Origin: Verrucomicrobiota bacterium
GTDB taxonomy: Bacteria; Verrucomicrobiota; Verrucomicrobiia; Chthoniobacterales; Terrimicrobiaceae
Direction of reading: 5' to 3'
Length of the DNA: 64,000 nucleotides
Assembly (NCBI GenBank): GCA_026398255.1
Contig: JAPLTG010000032.1
Location: forward strand, 124,001 to 188,000
The position numbers and the translations under genes were made by a program. Shown here piece after piece: positions 17,608-25,507 of this stretch. Below the pieces are notes generated by a model. It had not been told where the DNA came from and made no database searches. It saw only the letters and a program-made list of their open reading frames with translations. Position 1 is the stretch's first letter. The number at the start of each line of letters is the position of its first letter.

Positions 17608-18592
17608 AGTGTTCATGCGTCTCGCCATTCGCGAGGCGCGAAAGGGTCTTGGAAAAACCCTCCCGAATCCCGCTGTCGGCGCGGTTTTGGTTCGCAATGA
17701 CCAACTCATTTCGAAGGGGTGGCACCGCGCCGCCGGATCTGCCCACGCCGAGATCGAGGCGCTGAGGAAAGCCCCCAAACCAGCGGGCTGCACCCTTTAT
17801 GTCACGCTCGAGCCGTGCTCCACACATGGCCGGACCCCGCCTTGCACTCAGGCGATTATCGAGGCGGGAATTTCCCGAGTCGTTTATGGCGCGACGGATC
17901 CCAACCCCTCCCACGCCGGGCGCGCCAAAAAAATCCTGCAAAAAGCCGGGATCGAAGTTTCGTCCGGCGTGCTGGCCGAGGAGTGTTCCGCGATCAATGC
18001 CGCTTGGAACAAATGGATCGCCACGGGCCTGCCATTTGTAACCGCAAAAGTTGGAATGAGCCTGGATGGTCGCATTGCATCATTTCCCGGAAGACGATGG
18101 ATTACTTCCGAAGCCGCCCGCGCCGATGCGATGAAACTTCGCGCTCGCTGCGACGCGATCCTTGTCGGTGCTGAAACTGTCCGCGTCGACAATCCCAGCC
18201 TCACGATTCGTGGTATCGCAAAAGCGACTCAACCTTGGCGCGTGATTTGGTCACGTTCGGGAATCCTGCCGCTGAATTCCACAATCCTCACCGATGAGTT
18301 CCGCGAGCGAACCTTGGTTTTTACTGGCAAAACCCTGAAGTCGATCTTGCGAGATTTGGCCAAGCGCGGAGTTCATCATGTTCTGATCGAGGGTGGGGGA
18401 CGCACTCACGGGGAGGCTTTCAAAAAGGGTTTGGTGGACCGAATCGTTTTCTATGTCGCCCCGGTTCTTTTGGGGGGCGATGTGGCGTCCATCGGAGGAA
18501 TTGGGGAAATGAATATCTCCCTGGCGAATCCCAGTTACAAAAAGATTGGCCCCGATCTCCGAATCGAAGCCGAGGTTTTGCCCGTGTCTTAA
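17585..18592 (+). CDS. ribD: Bifunctional pyrimidine deaminase/reductase RibD
   Basis: RibD performs the deamination and side-chain reduction steps of riboflavin synthesis. The N-terminal deaminase domain (residues ~10-145) has the zinc ligands in SAHAEIEAL and EPCSTHGRTPPC. The C-terminal reductase (residues ~150-335) has VTAKVGMSLDGRIA, RCDAILVGAETVRVDNPSLT and VLIEGGGRTHGEAF. It overlaps rluB upstream, and its stop overlaps the convergent NIF3-family gene by four bases. The partner ribE is at the left edge of the window, so the rib genes are not in one operon here. Confidence 0.95.
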   Translation: MPGRKLDEVFMRLAIREARKGLGKTLPNPAVGAVLVRNDQLISKGWHRAAGSAHAEIEALRKAPKPAGCTLYVTLEPCSTHGRTPPCTQAIIEAGISRVVYGATDPNPSHAGRAKKILQKAGIEVSSGVLAEECSAINAAWNKWIATGLPFVTAKVGMSLDGRIASFPGRRWITSEAARADAMKLRARCDAILVGAETVRVDNPSLTIRGIAKATQPWRVIWSRSGILPLNSTILTDEFRERTLVFTGKTLKSILRDLAKRGVHHVLIEGGGRTHGEAFKKGLVDRIVFYVAPVLLGGDVASIGGIGEMNISLANPSYKKIGPDLRIEAEVLPVS

Positions 18593-19341
18593 AGCCCCGT
18601 CGGGTGGTCGATGAATTGCCAAGGGAGCGCCAGTTTCCGCGCCAGAATTTCTGCGATCGCCTTCACGCCAAAAGTCTCCGTGGCGTAGTGCCCAGCATAA
18701 AATAAATTCACCCGCAATTCCTCAGCCAGTGTGTAGGACCAATGCGGCCCCTCGCCGGTGATGAAGGTATCGATCCCCGCCGCCGCAGCCTTGGCAATTT
18801 CTGCGCCAGCCCCACCGGTCACAATCCCGATTCGACGTGCAAGGACGGGGCCCCCGGGGGCGAGATGCACATTGCCTCCGACGGCCCGCTCCAAGTGGTC
18901 GCGCAAGACCTCGCGGCTGACCTCAGCTTCGAAACGGAGTCCGATTTTTTGACCGAATGCCTCATGAAATGCTTCGCCATTCTCGAGCCCGATCGCTGCC
19001 GCAAGCAGGGCGTTGTTGCCGAGGCTTGGGTGGAGATCCAACGGCAAGTGCGCGCTGTAAATAGCCATGTCGGCTTCCATGAGAAGACGGGTTTTTCGAT
19101 AGTTCGCGCCGGTGACTCGCTGAGGGCCGTTCCAAAAAAGTCCGTGATGAACGATGAGAAAATCCACCTGCGCTTCGGCGGCTTCCTTGATCACGGCTTC
19201 CGTGGCGTCCACCGCCGCGCCGATCCGCGAGATGGATCCGGAGTTTTCGACTTGGAGGCCGTTCATAGCTTGCGGGTAGTCGTTGATTTCCGGGACGCGG
19301 AGAAGATCGTCGAGATACTGAGCTGCTTCGTTGAGGTGCAT
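18589..19341 (-). CDS. NIF3-like dinuclear metal-binding protein (YbgI family)
   Basis: This 250-aa protein belongs to the NIF3/DUF34 family, which forms ring-shaped oligomers with a two-metal site. VDFLIVHHGLFWNGPQRVT at about residues 56-75 carries the His-His ligands. The C-terminal TFITGEGPHWSYTLAEE and FYAGHYATETFGVKAIAE carry the other conserved metal-site residues. The biochemical role is not settled for the family (a GTP cyclohydrolase 1 type 2 annotation is widespread but doubtful). It is convergent with ribD. The length is that of the short form without the PII-like insertion. Confidence 0.88.
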   Translation of the reverse strand: MHLNEAAQYLDDLLRVPEINDYPQAMNGLQVENSGSISRIGAAVDATEAVIKEAAEAQVDFLIVHHGLFWNGPQRVTGANYRKTRLLMEADMAIYSAHLPLDLHPSLGNNALLAAAIGLENGEAFHEAFGQKIGLRFEAEVSREVLRDHLERAVGGNVHLAPGGPVLARRIGIVTGGAGAEIAKAAAAGIDTFITGEGPHWSYTLAEELRVNLFYAGHYATETFGVKAIAEILARKLALPWQFIDHPTGL

Positions 19342-19441
19342 GGGCGAACCCTACCGCCACCCTCGCGGTGATGAAGCAGAAATTGATCGCATCACTGCCT
19401 GTTGCGGAATCTGTGAGGTTATTGGTAGCCTCCGACCCGAC

Positions 19442-19786
19442 ATGCCGAACTACGATTTTGAATGTGAAAAATGCGGAAAGACCTTCGAGGCTTTCCAGTC
19501 GATGAAGGATAAAGCCTTCGAGACCTGCCCGGAATCCGCCTGCCAAATGGAGACTTGGGGGCACGGGAAAGTGAAGCGCCTCCTAGGCACTGGGGCCGGA
19601 TTGATTTTCAAGGGATCTGGATTCTACATCACGGATTACCGGAGTGAGGGCTACAAGCAGGCCGCTAAAAAAGATGGCGGCGATTCCAGTAGCTCCGCGA
19701 CAAAGTCGGAATCCAAGCCCGCCGAATCCAAGCCAGCGGAGTCCAAACCTGCCCCGAAAGTGGAATCCAAACCCGCGACAACATGA
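19442..19786 (+). CDS. FmdB-type zinc-ribbon protein with repeat tail
   Basis: This 114-aa protein begins MPNYDFECEKCGKTFEAFQS, the FmdB/CxxC zinc-ribbon signature. It continues with CPESAC as the second pair and with GLIFKGSGFYITDY, as in most family members. The last ~35 residues are a short repeat of Ser-Lys-Pro-Ala-Glu units. The family is described as a putative regulator, but function is unproven. The ATG at 19442 is chosen because the conserved domain starts there. The stop overlaps the next start as ATGA, so it is coupled to another zinc-ribbon gene. Confidence 0.85.
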   Translation: MPNYDFECEKCGKTFEAFQSMKDKAFETCPESACQMETWGHGKVKRLLGTGAGLIFKGSGFYITDYRSEGYKQAAKKDGGDSSSSATKSESKPAESKPAESKPAPKVESKPATT

Positions 19787-20577
19787 AAATCTGCAGCGCT
19801 TGCTCGACGGAGAATGATGACACGAGGGTCTTCTGTTCGAACTGCGCCAAGCGTCTTCCTCCGGCGATATCGGCGTCCAAGCCCGCTTTGCCGGCGAGTG
19901 CCTCTGACTCAGTAGGCACCAGTGCCCCCCAGATTTTCTCCCATCAGACCAAGAAACCCGCAGCCAAACTCCGCCAGGCCGGAACCCCGTTTTCCACAAT
20001 CCTCTTTCGTTTTCTTTTTCTCATCGCTCTTGGAGCCCTGGGTCTCGGGATTTATCTGGCGATCCAGCCCCCCTCTTCCTCTCTGCCGAATTCCGCTCCG
20101 GCCGCGTCCAGTGAGGAAATCGCCCAAACGCTGACATTTCTCCGAACCGCATCCAAATCCTCGGGTGGAGCCTGGCAGATGGACGCAAACGGCATCAATC
20201 GTTTCCTCGCAGCAACGGTTCAATTGCGCACGAGAGACAATCCGCTCGGGGTCAAAATCCAGTTCAAACGCTGCTATACCGCACTGAACGATGGCCGATT
20301 GGATTTCATCATGCAGGTCGCGGTTTATGATCGACCCTTGGATTTCCGCATCGCCTTGGCCCCTGATTCTCAAAATGGAAAACTGAGCATCCGAGTGGTC
20401 AATGCCGCGATTGGTCAATTGCCCATCCCGGGACCAGTCGCCCAATTCCTCCTGCCCCTCTGGAGTCCCTGCTTTGATTCCCTCAGTTCCGCTCTCGAGC
20501 TATTTCAGGGGGCAAAATCCGCAGAAGTCACCTCCAAGCGGATCGTCGTCCGATGGCCCGAAACCTCCTCGCGCTAA
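19783..20577 (+). CDS. Membrane-anchored zinc-ribbon protein, function unknown
   Basis: I do not recognise a specific family. The 264-aa protein starts MKICSACSTENDDTRVFCSN followed by CAKRLPP, a four-cysteine zinc ribbon. It then has a Pro/Ser-rich linker, one membrane segment at about residues 70-92, and an extracytoplasmic domain of ~165 residues. The layout resembles other 'zinc-ribbon, membrane, sensor-like domain' proteins. It is translationally coupled to the FmdB-type gene upstream (ATGA) and overlaps the next gene by 25 bp, so the three form one operon. Confidence 0.6.
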   Translation: MKICSACSTENDDTRVFCSNCAKRLPPAISASKPALPASASDSVGTSAPQIFSHQTKKPAAKLRQAGTPFSTILFRFLFLIALGALGLGIYLAIQPPSSSLPNSAPAASSEEIAQTLTFLRTASKSSGGAWQMDANGINRFLAATVQLRTRDNPLGVKIQFKRCYTALNDGRLDFIMQVAVYDRPLDFRIALAPDSQNGKLSIRVVNAAIGQLPIPGPVAQFLLPLWSPCFDSLSSALELFQGAKSAEVTSKRIVVRWPETSSR

Positions 20578-21845
20578 CAGTCGTTTTTTTGGTCATCACC
20601 GGCGCCGGGCTTTTCGGGCAACAACCGCTGGCGCGATCCCTTCAAATTAAGGGATTCGTCATCTACTCGCCGGACCGGCAAACCCGATCCCTTCTGGCGC
20701 GACACGCTCAGACAGCGGCCAAGGAATGGGAGGAAATCACCGGGGATAAAGTGATCTCTTCGACGCCGATCATCATTGTGGATAAGACCCGCGCGGCAAA
20801 ACCTCGCGGCGCGAAGGGCGCGTCATGTCATTTGTTCGAAATCGAGGACGGAAGATTGAAAGTCCAAATCGATGTTCTGGATGATTGGGCCATGAAGCCC
20901 GGCTACTTTGAGGCCGAGGTCATTCGCGCTCTGGCCCTCCAAGCCATGCACCGCAAAAACCCGCCGAAGACCGGAAAAACCTATGCGCAGCCTCCCGGTT
21001 GGCTTGTGGAGGGGATTGGGGAACAAATCCGTCGTCGCGGCGGAACGGTTCCCGATGGCGTGCATGCGGCATTGATCCAAAGCGAGCGCCCACCAGCATT
21101 GGGCGATTTCTTGCAGCAGAAAACCGACCGACTCGATGCCACCTCGCTGCTCCTATATCGCGCCCAATCCTTGGCATTGCTGAAGGCCCTATCGGATTCC
21201 AAAAACTCGAAGCCACAATTCCTCGCGTATCTCGAAAATCCTGACCGCATGAACTCTGATCCTGCGAAAATTTTGGAGGCATTTCCAAATGCTGCTCCCG
21301 ATGTTTCCTCGCTCAATAAAATCTGGACCCTCTCTTTGGCGAGAAGCTCGATGCCGCCGAGGTTGGCGTCGCTCTCCGTTGCCAAAACCGACGAGGAACT
21401 CACCGAAATTCTCGCCCTTGAAGTTCCCGCTGATCCGAAAAAGAAGAACTCCACCGCCACCAGTGGCCCGATGGCTCTACCGCTTGCTGCCCGAGATCAG
21501 GGGGGCGCCTTCCTCATGCGTCAACGCTCGGTGGACTTGCTGAATCTCGAATTCCGCGCGCATCCGCTTCTCGGGCCCATCGTGGAGGAATATCGAAACA
21601 TCGCCATGCTCCTTTCCGTCAAACCGAAATCGAATGTAGGTCATCGCATCGAGGAAATAGAAAAAATCCGCGTTCTTCTCGTGGAGCGTCACAAGGCGAT
21701 TTCGGATTACATGAATTGGTTCGAGGCCACTCAAGTCGATGAATCGAATTCCTCCCTCGCCGAGGAGACCCGCCCTGATCCTGTCCCTCCGCGCCGGGAT
21801 CCAATCACTTTGCACATGGATGCCATCGAGCGCCGGGGTTGGTAA
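20553..21845 (+). CDS. Secreted protein, possible degenerate peptidase-like fold
   Basis: I do not recognise a named family. The 430-aa protein has an N-terminal signal peptide (residues ~1-22, ending near GLFGQQ). Residues ~40-180 contain PPGWLVEGIGEQIRRR, which recalls the W-L-x-E-G segment of gluzincin metalloproteases. No HExxH motif is present (the expected place reads RALALQAMHR), so catalysis by that route is unlikely. The C-terminal third is charged and helical. It overlaps the zinc-ribbon gene upstream and is followed by kdsD after 33 bp. Confidence 0.6.
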   Translation: MARNLLALTVVFLVITGAGLFGQQPLARSLQIKGFVIYSPDRQTRSLLARHAQTAAKEWEEITGDKVISSTPIIIVDKTRAAKPRGAKGASCHLFEIEDGRLKVQIDVLDDWAMKPGYFEAEVIRALALQAMHRKNPPKTGKTYAQPPGWLVEGIGEQIRRRGGTVPDGVHAALIQSERPPALGDFLQQKTDRLDATSLLLYRAQSLALLKALSDSKNSKPQFLAYLENPDRMNSDPAKILEAFPNAAPDVSSLNKIWTLSLARSSMPPRLASLSVAKTDEELTEILALEVPADPKKKNSTATSGPMALPLAARDQGGAFLMRQRSVDLLNLEFRAHPLLGPIVEEYRNIAMLLSVKPKSNVGHRIEEIEKIRVLLVERHKAISDYMNWFEATQVDESNSSLAEETRPDPVPPRRDPITLHMDAIERRGW

Positions 21846-21878
21846 TCCCGTCCTTGCGCGCCACGAGGCCATTCCCCC

Positions 21879-22862
21879 ATGATCACAGGCATGGATTATC
21901 TCGAGCGTGCCCGGCGCGTCTTTGAAACCGAAATCACCGAAGTCTCCTCCGTCGCGGCCCGTCTCGACGAGCGCTTCATTCAAGCCGTCGATCTGATCAA
22001 GGCCGCCGTCGAGCGCCGCAACAAGGTGGTCGTTCTCGGTGTCGGAAAGTCCGGCCATATCGGAGACAAAATCGCGGCGACTCTGACCAGCACCGGATCC
22101 ACGGCCGTTGTCCTGAATTCTCTGAATGCACTCCATGGCGATCTCGGCATCGTTGCGGAGGGCGATGTGGTTCTCGCGCTCAGCCAGAGTGGGGAAACCC
22201 AAGAACTCCTTTCCATTTTGCCGGCGATTGTCCGTTTCGGTCTGCCTGTGATTGCCATTACGGGAAACACCAACTCCACCCTCGCGAAATCGGCAGCGGT
22301 GGTTCTGGATGTCTCTGTCACCCAAGAAGCCTGCCCTCTCAATCTCGCTCCGACCTCGAGCACCACGGCCATGTTGGTTTTGGGGGACGCGCTGGCGATG
22401 GTGCTGCTCGAAGCCCGGGGATTTCAAAAAGAGGATTTCGCCAAGTTCCATCCCGGTGGCAGCCTCGGCCGCTCCCTGCTTCTCAAGGTCCATCAAATCA
22501 TGCGTCCCGTTGCGGATTTGGCGATCATCTCACCGGACGCCTCGGTTTTGGAAGCCATTCAAGCCATGACCTCCCACCGCGCTGGTGCTGCCGTGATTGT
22601 TCACCAAGACGGCTCGCTCGCCGGTATTTTTACCCACGGCGACTTCGCACGTCACTTTCCAGAGGATCCGCACATCGGCTCCCGTCCCGTCGGAGATTTC
22701 ATGACGCTCCAGCCGATCACGATCCAAGGCGACAAGTTGGCGGCCGAGGTTCTTCAAATCCTCGAGCGCCATCGCATCGATGACCTAGTGGTGTTGGACG
22801 CCAACAAGCATCCGATAGGCGTGGTGGATTCTCAGGATTTGACGCGTTTGAAGGTTCTTTGA
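21879..22862 (+). CDS. kdsD: Arabinose-5-phosphate isomerase KdsD/KpsF
   Basis: KdsD converts ribulose 5-phosphate to arabinose 5-phosphate, the entry to Kdo synthesis for lipopolysaccharide. The 327-aa protein has a SIS domain (VLGVGKSGHIGDKIAATLTS at about residues 50-69, then ALHGDLGIV, and ALSQSGETQELL) followed by two CBS domains (residues ~205-327). The ATG at 21879 is followed by a second in-frame ATG at 21891, which fits the family N-terminus slightly better. The stop overlaps the TTG start of the next gene. It works with waaA at 5411. Confidence 0.93.
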   Translation: MITGMDYLERARRVFETEITEVSSVAARLDERFIQAVDLIKAAVERRNKVVVLGVGKSGHIGDKIAATLTSTGSTAVVLNSLNALHGDLGIVAEGDVVLALSQSGETQELLSILPAIVRFGLPVIAITGNTNSTLAKSAAVVLDVSVTQEACPLNLAPTSSTTAMLVLGDALAMVLLEARGFQKEDFAKFHPGGSLGRSLLLKVHQIMRPVADLAIISPDASVLEAIQAMTSHRAGAAVIVHQDGSLAGIFTHGDFARHFPEDPHIGSRPVGDFMTLQPITIQGDKLAAEVLQILERHRIDDLVVLDANKHPIGVVDSQDLTRLKVL

Positions 22863-23431
22863 TTCTCGCATTCCATAAACCCTACGGCGTTTTGTCGCAG
22901 TTCACCCCGGATGGCAGTCCCAACCGGCCTCTCGCCGATTTCGATTTCCCAAAAAATGTCTACCCAATCGGGAGGTTGGATGCTGACTCGGAGGGATTGC
23001 TGCTGCTATCTGATGAGGGGCATTTAAACAAACGCCTCCTCGATCCCGAGAACCATGTCCCGAAAACCTATCTCGTCCTGGTTGAGCGTTTGCCTGATGA
23101 AAAAGCTCTTATGTCTTTGAGCACCGGCGTGGTCATTGAAGGCCGCAAAACCCTCCCTGCGGAAGCTCGCCTGCTCGATCCTCAACCCTCCCTTCCTCCC
23201 CGCGACCCCCCGGTTCGCGTTCGCAAAACGGTCGAAGATTTCTGGATCGAACTCCGACTCCGCGAAGGGCGAAACCGGCAAGTCCGCCGCATGACGGCCG
23301 CAGTGGGTCATCCCACGCTCCGATTGATTCGATCCGCCATCGGCACCTTGGAGTTGGCCCACCTGCCAATTGGTCAGTGGCGCGAGGTTTCCTCCGAGGA
23401 ACGCAGGCTGCTTTTGGAGTCCGGGTTTTAG
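22859..23431 (+). CDS. Pseudouridine synthase, RluE/RsuA family
   Basis: This 190-aa protein lacks an S4 domain and starts directly with LAFHKPYGVLSQFTPDG, as RluE-type enzymes do. The catalytic motif is IGRLDADSEGLLLLSDEG at about residues 37-54. The RNA-binding C-terminal part has LREGRNRQVRRMTAAVGHPTLRLIR. The start is TTG at 22859, overlapping the kdsD stop (TTGA). No ATG exists before the conserved domain. It is the second pseudouridine synthase in the window, and the target base is unknown. Confidence 0.88.
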   Translation: MILAFHKPYGVLSQFTPDGSPNRPLADFDFPKNVYPIGRLDADSEGLLLLSDEGHLNKRLLDPENHVPKTYLVLVERLPDEKALMSLSTGVVIEGRKTLPAEARLLDPQPSLPPRDPPVRVRKTVEDFWIELRLREGRNRQVRRMTAAVGHPTLRLIRSAIGTLELAHLPIGQWREVSSEERRLLLESGF

Positions 23432-23473
23432 CGGGGTTTACGCCGTGCCCCGAGGCCGTTAGCTTGCTCGGCA

Positions 23474-24043
23474 ATGACCTTCGCCACACAGTTGACGGTA
23501 TTCCGGATTCTGATGATTCCGGTGTTCGTGCTGTTTTGCGTTTACTACGGCGAAAGCGTTTCGCAGGCCCGCCCTGAGGAATGGCTCCGCCTCACGGCCA
23601 TCGGAGTTTTTATTCTGGCTTCGATCACGGATGCCCTAGACGGCTACATCGCCCGCCATTGGAATCAAAGGAGTCGCCTCGGCGCGGTGCTCGATCCCAT
23701 CGCGGACAAGGGGCTTCTCCTCACGGCCATTATCACGCTGAGTCTGAGCAACTGGAACCAGGCCTTTCCCCTTTGGTTTCCCATCATTGTTATCGCTCGC
23801 GACGCCGTGATTCTCTCCGGTTGCGGCGTTTTGTATCTCCTCGATCAGCATTTGGAGGTGAAGCCTAGCTGGACTGGAAAAACCGCGACCGCCCTGCAAA
23901 TGCTCGCCATCGCCTGGCTGATGCTCCAGATTCCATTTTATCTCGTCACAGTTTATGTCGCGGGTCTGTTCACGCTCGTTAGCGGCATTGACTATCTCTA
24001 CCGCGGGCTGGATCAGCTCCGGCACCATTCCAATCCAAGTTAA
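23474..24043 (+). CDS. pgsA: CDP-diacylglycerol-glycerol-3-phosphate 3-phosphatidyltransferase
   Basis: PgsA makes phosphatidylglycerol phosphate from CDP-diacylglycerol and glycerol 3-phosphate in the cytoplasmic membrane. The 189-aa protein has the CDP-alcohol phosphotransferase motif in DALDGYIARHWNQRSRLGAV with LDPIADKG (about residues 54-80), and several membrane helices. Length and topology fit PgsA. It lies between a pseudouridine synthase (42 bp) and der (8 bp). Other CDP-alcohol transferases share the motif, so the substrate call is by overall similarity. Confidence 0.88.
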   Translation: MTFATQLTVFRILMIPVFVLFCVYYGESVSQARPEEWLRLTAIGVFILASITDALDGYIARHWNQRSRLGAVLDPIADKGLLLTAIITLSLSNWNQAFPLWFPIIVIARDAVILSGCGVLYLLDQHLEVKPSWTGKTATALQMLAIAWLMLQIPFYLVTVYVAGLFTLVSGIDYLYRGLDQLRHHSNPS

Positions 24044-24051
24044 ATAAAACC

Positions 24052-25416
24052 ATGCGCCATGTCGCAATCATCGGCCGACCGAATGTCGGCAAATCCGCTC
24101 TCTTCAACCGCCTCGCTGGGCGACGCATTTCTATTGTCCATGATCAGCCAGGCGTGACCCGCGACCGCATCGGAGCGATTTGCAAACTCGGACAAGCGCC
24201 CTTTGAAATCACCGACACAGGCGGCATTGGCTCTGAGCCAGATCCGGATTTTGCCGAGAGCACCCGCGACGGCGCTTTCATCGCGATGGAAAGTTCCGAT
24301 GCGATTTTGTTCGTTGTGGATTCGATCGATGGATTGACCCCACTCGACGGCGAGTTGGCGACAACCATCCGTGCCTGTGCGAAACCGGTGATCCTTGTCG
24401 TGAATAAAGTGGATACCGAGGGCCATGAACCTCGCTTTTACGACTTCGCCCGGTTGGGATTCGAGCACAGTTGCTCCGTCAGCGCCGCGCACGGGCGTGG
24501 GATCGGCCAGCTTGTGGATCTCATCGATTTTCTCGTTCCTCCCGAGGAGGAGACCGACGAAGCCAGCGCAGAAATCATCCCGAAACTTGCCTTGGTCGGT
24601 CGCCCGAATGTCGGCAAATCCTCGTTGGTGAATTCCATCGTGAAGGACAAGCGCAGCACCGTCAGCGAAATCGCCGGCACCACACGCGATACGGTCGATG
24701 TCCTAGCCGAGCGTGAAGGCCAGACCTACCTTCTTCTCGACACCGCCGGCATCCGCCACCGCTCCAGGCACAATACCTCGGTCGAAGTATTCAGCGTGAT
24801 GCGTTCCGAGCAAACGATCCGCCGCGCGGACATCAACATTCTTGTGATCGACGCCACCAGTGGCGTAACAACCCAAGACAAAAAAATCGCCGGCCTGATC
24901 CAAGAGGCCAAAAAGCCCGCCATCATCGCTCTGAATAAATGGGACCTCGTGGCAAAGGGCCGGGAAAAAGACCCGGAACTTCTCCGCGAGCACACCGAGC
25001 GCATCCGTGCCGAGTTGTTCTTTTTGAGCTACGCCCCAGTCGTTATCCTTTCGGCTCTCACGGGCACCAATGTGAAACGCCTTTTCACCATGGTTGAAAA
25101 GGTCCGTCAGCACTCCACGCGCCGAGCCGGAACGGGGGAACTCAACCGCGTCCTGAAAGCGGCCATGGAACGCCAAGCGCCGCCGACCCGTGGCAATCGG
25201 CGTTTCAAAGTCCTCTACGCCGCCCAAGCCAAGGAAAGCTCACGCTCTCCGGTTCAAGCGCCGCTTTTTGTCATGTTCGTGAACGATCCCAAACTGATTC
25301 CTGACAGCTATGTGAACTACCTCTGTGCTCGGATACGCGACAAATGGGAGTTCCCCGGTCTGCCTATCCTCATGCGTCTCCGTGGTCGCGAGGGTGCGCC
25401 TACCGAGGTTGCCTGA
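24052..25416 (+). CDS. der: Ribosome biogenesis GTPase Der (EngA)
   Basis: Der is a double-GTPase needed for 50S subunit assembly. The 454-aa protein has the first G domain with GRPNVGKSALFNRL (residues ~7-20), DTGG and NKVD. The second has GRPNVGKSSLVNSI (residues ~183-196), DTAGIRHRSR and NKWD. A KH-like C-terminal domain includes NRRFKVLYAAQ and FVMFVNDPKLIPDSYVNYL. It is the last gene of this plus-strand run. The intergenic space after it holds a pair of inverted hairpins. Confidence 0.96.
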   Translation: MRHVAIIGRPNVGKSALFNRLAGRRISIVHDQPGVTRDRIGAICKLGQAPFEITDTGGIGSEPDPDFAESTRDGAFIAMESSDAILFVVDSIDGLTPLDGELATTIRACAKPVILVVNKVDTEGHEPRFYDFARLGFEHSCSVSAAHGRGIGQLVDLIDFLVPPEEETDEASAEIIPKLALVGRPNVGKSSLVNSIVKDKRSTVSEIAGTTRDTVDVLAEREGQTYLLLDTAGIRHRSRHNTSVEVFSVMRSEQTIRRADINILVIDATSGVTTQDKKIAGLIQEAKKPAIIALNKWDLVAKGREKDPELLREHTERIRAELFFLSYAPVVILSALTGTNVKRLFTMVEKVRQHSTRRAGTGELNRVLKAAMERQAPPTRGNRRFKVLYAAQAKESSRSPVQAPLFVMFVNDPKLIPDSYVNYLCARIRDKWEFPGLPILMRLRGREGAPTEVA

Positions 25417-25422
25417 TGTCCA

Positions 25423-25498
25423 AGGAGGGCTCTGCTTGTCAGAGCCGCATCGGCGTGTCTGCGGTTTTTGCTCCGGTCCTGACAAGCAGGACCCTCCT
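25423..25498. repeat. Pair of inverted REP-like hairpins (BIME-like), possible bidirectional terminator
   Basis: Two 24-base elements face each other between the convergent der and DCC-LMF genes. The first (25423-25446) is AGGAG plus a 7-bp hairpin, GGCTCTG / CAGAGCC, with loop CTTGT. The second (25475-25498), read from the other strand, is AGGAG plus GGTCCTG / CAGGACC with the same CTTGT loop. The stems differ at paired positions, so each copy still pairs perfectly. A GGAG head followed by a hairpin, in inverted pairs, is the pattern of REP/BIME elements mobilised by RAYT-type transposases. A terminator role for both genes is also plausible. Confidence 0.65.
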
Positions 25499-25507
25499 CG
25501 ATTTTCT

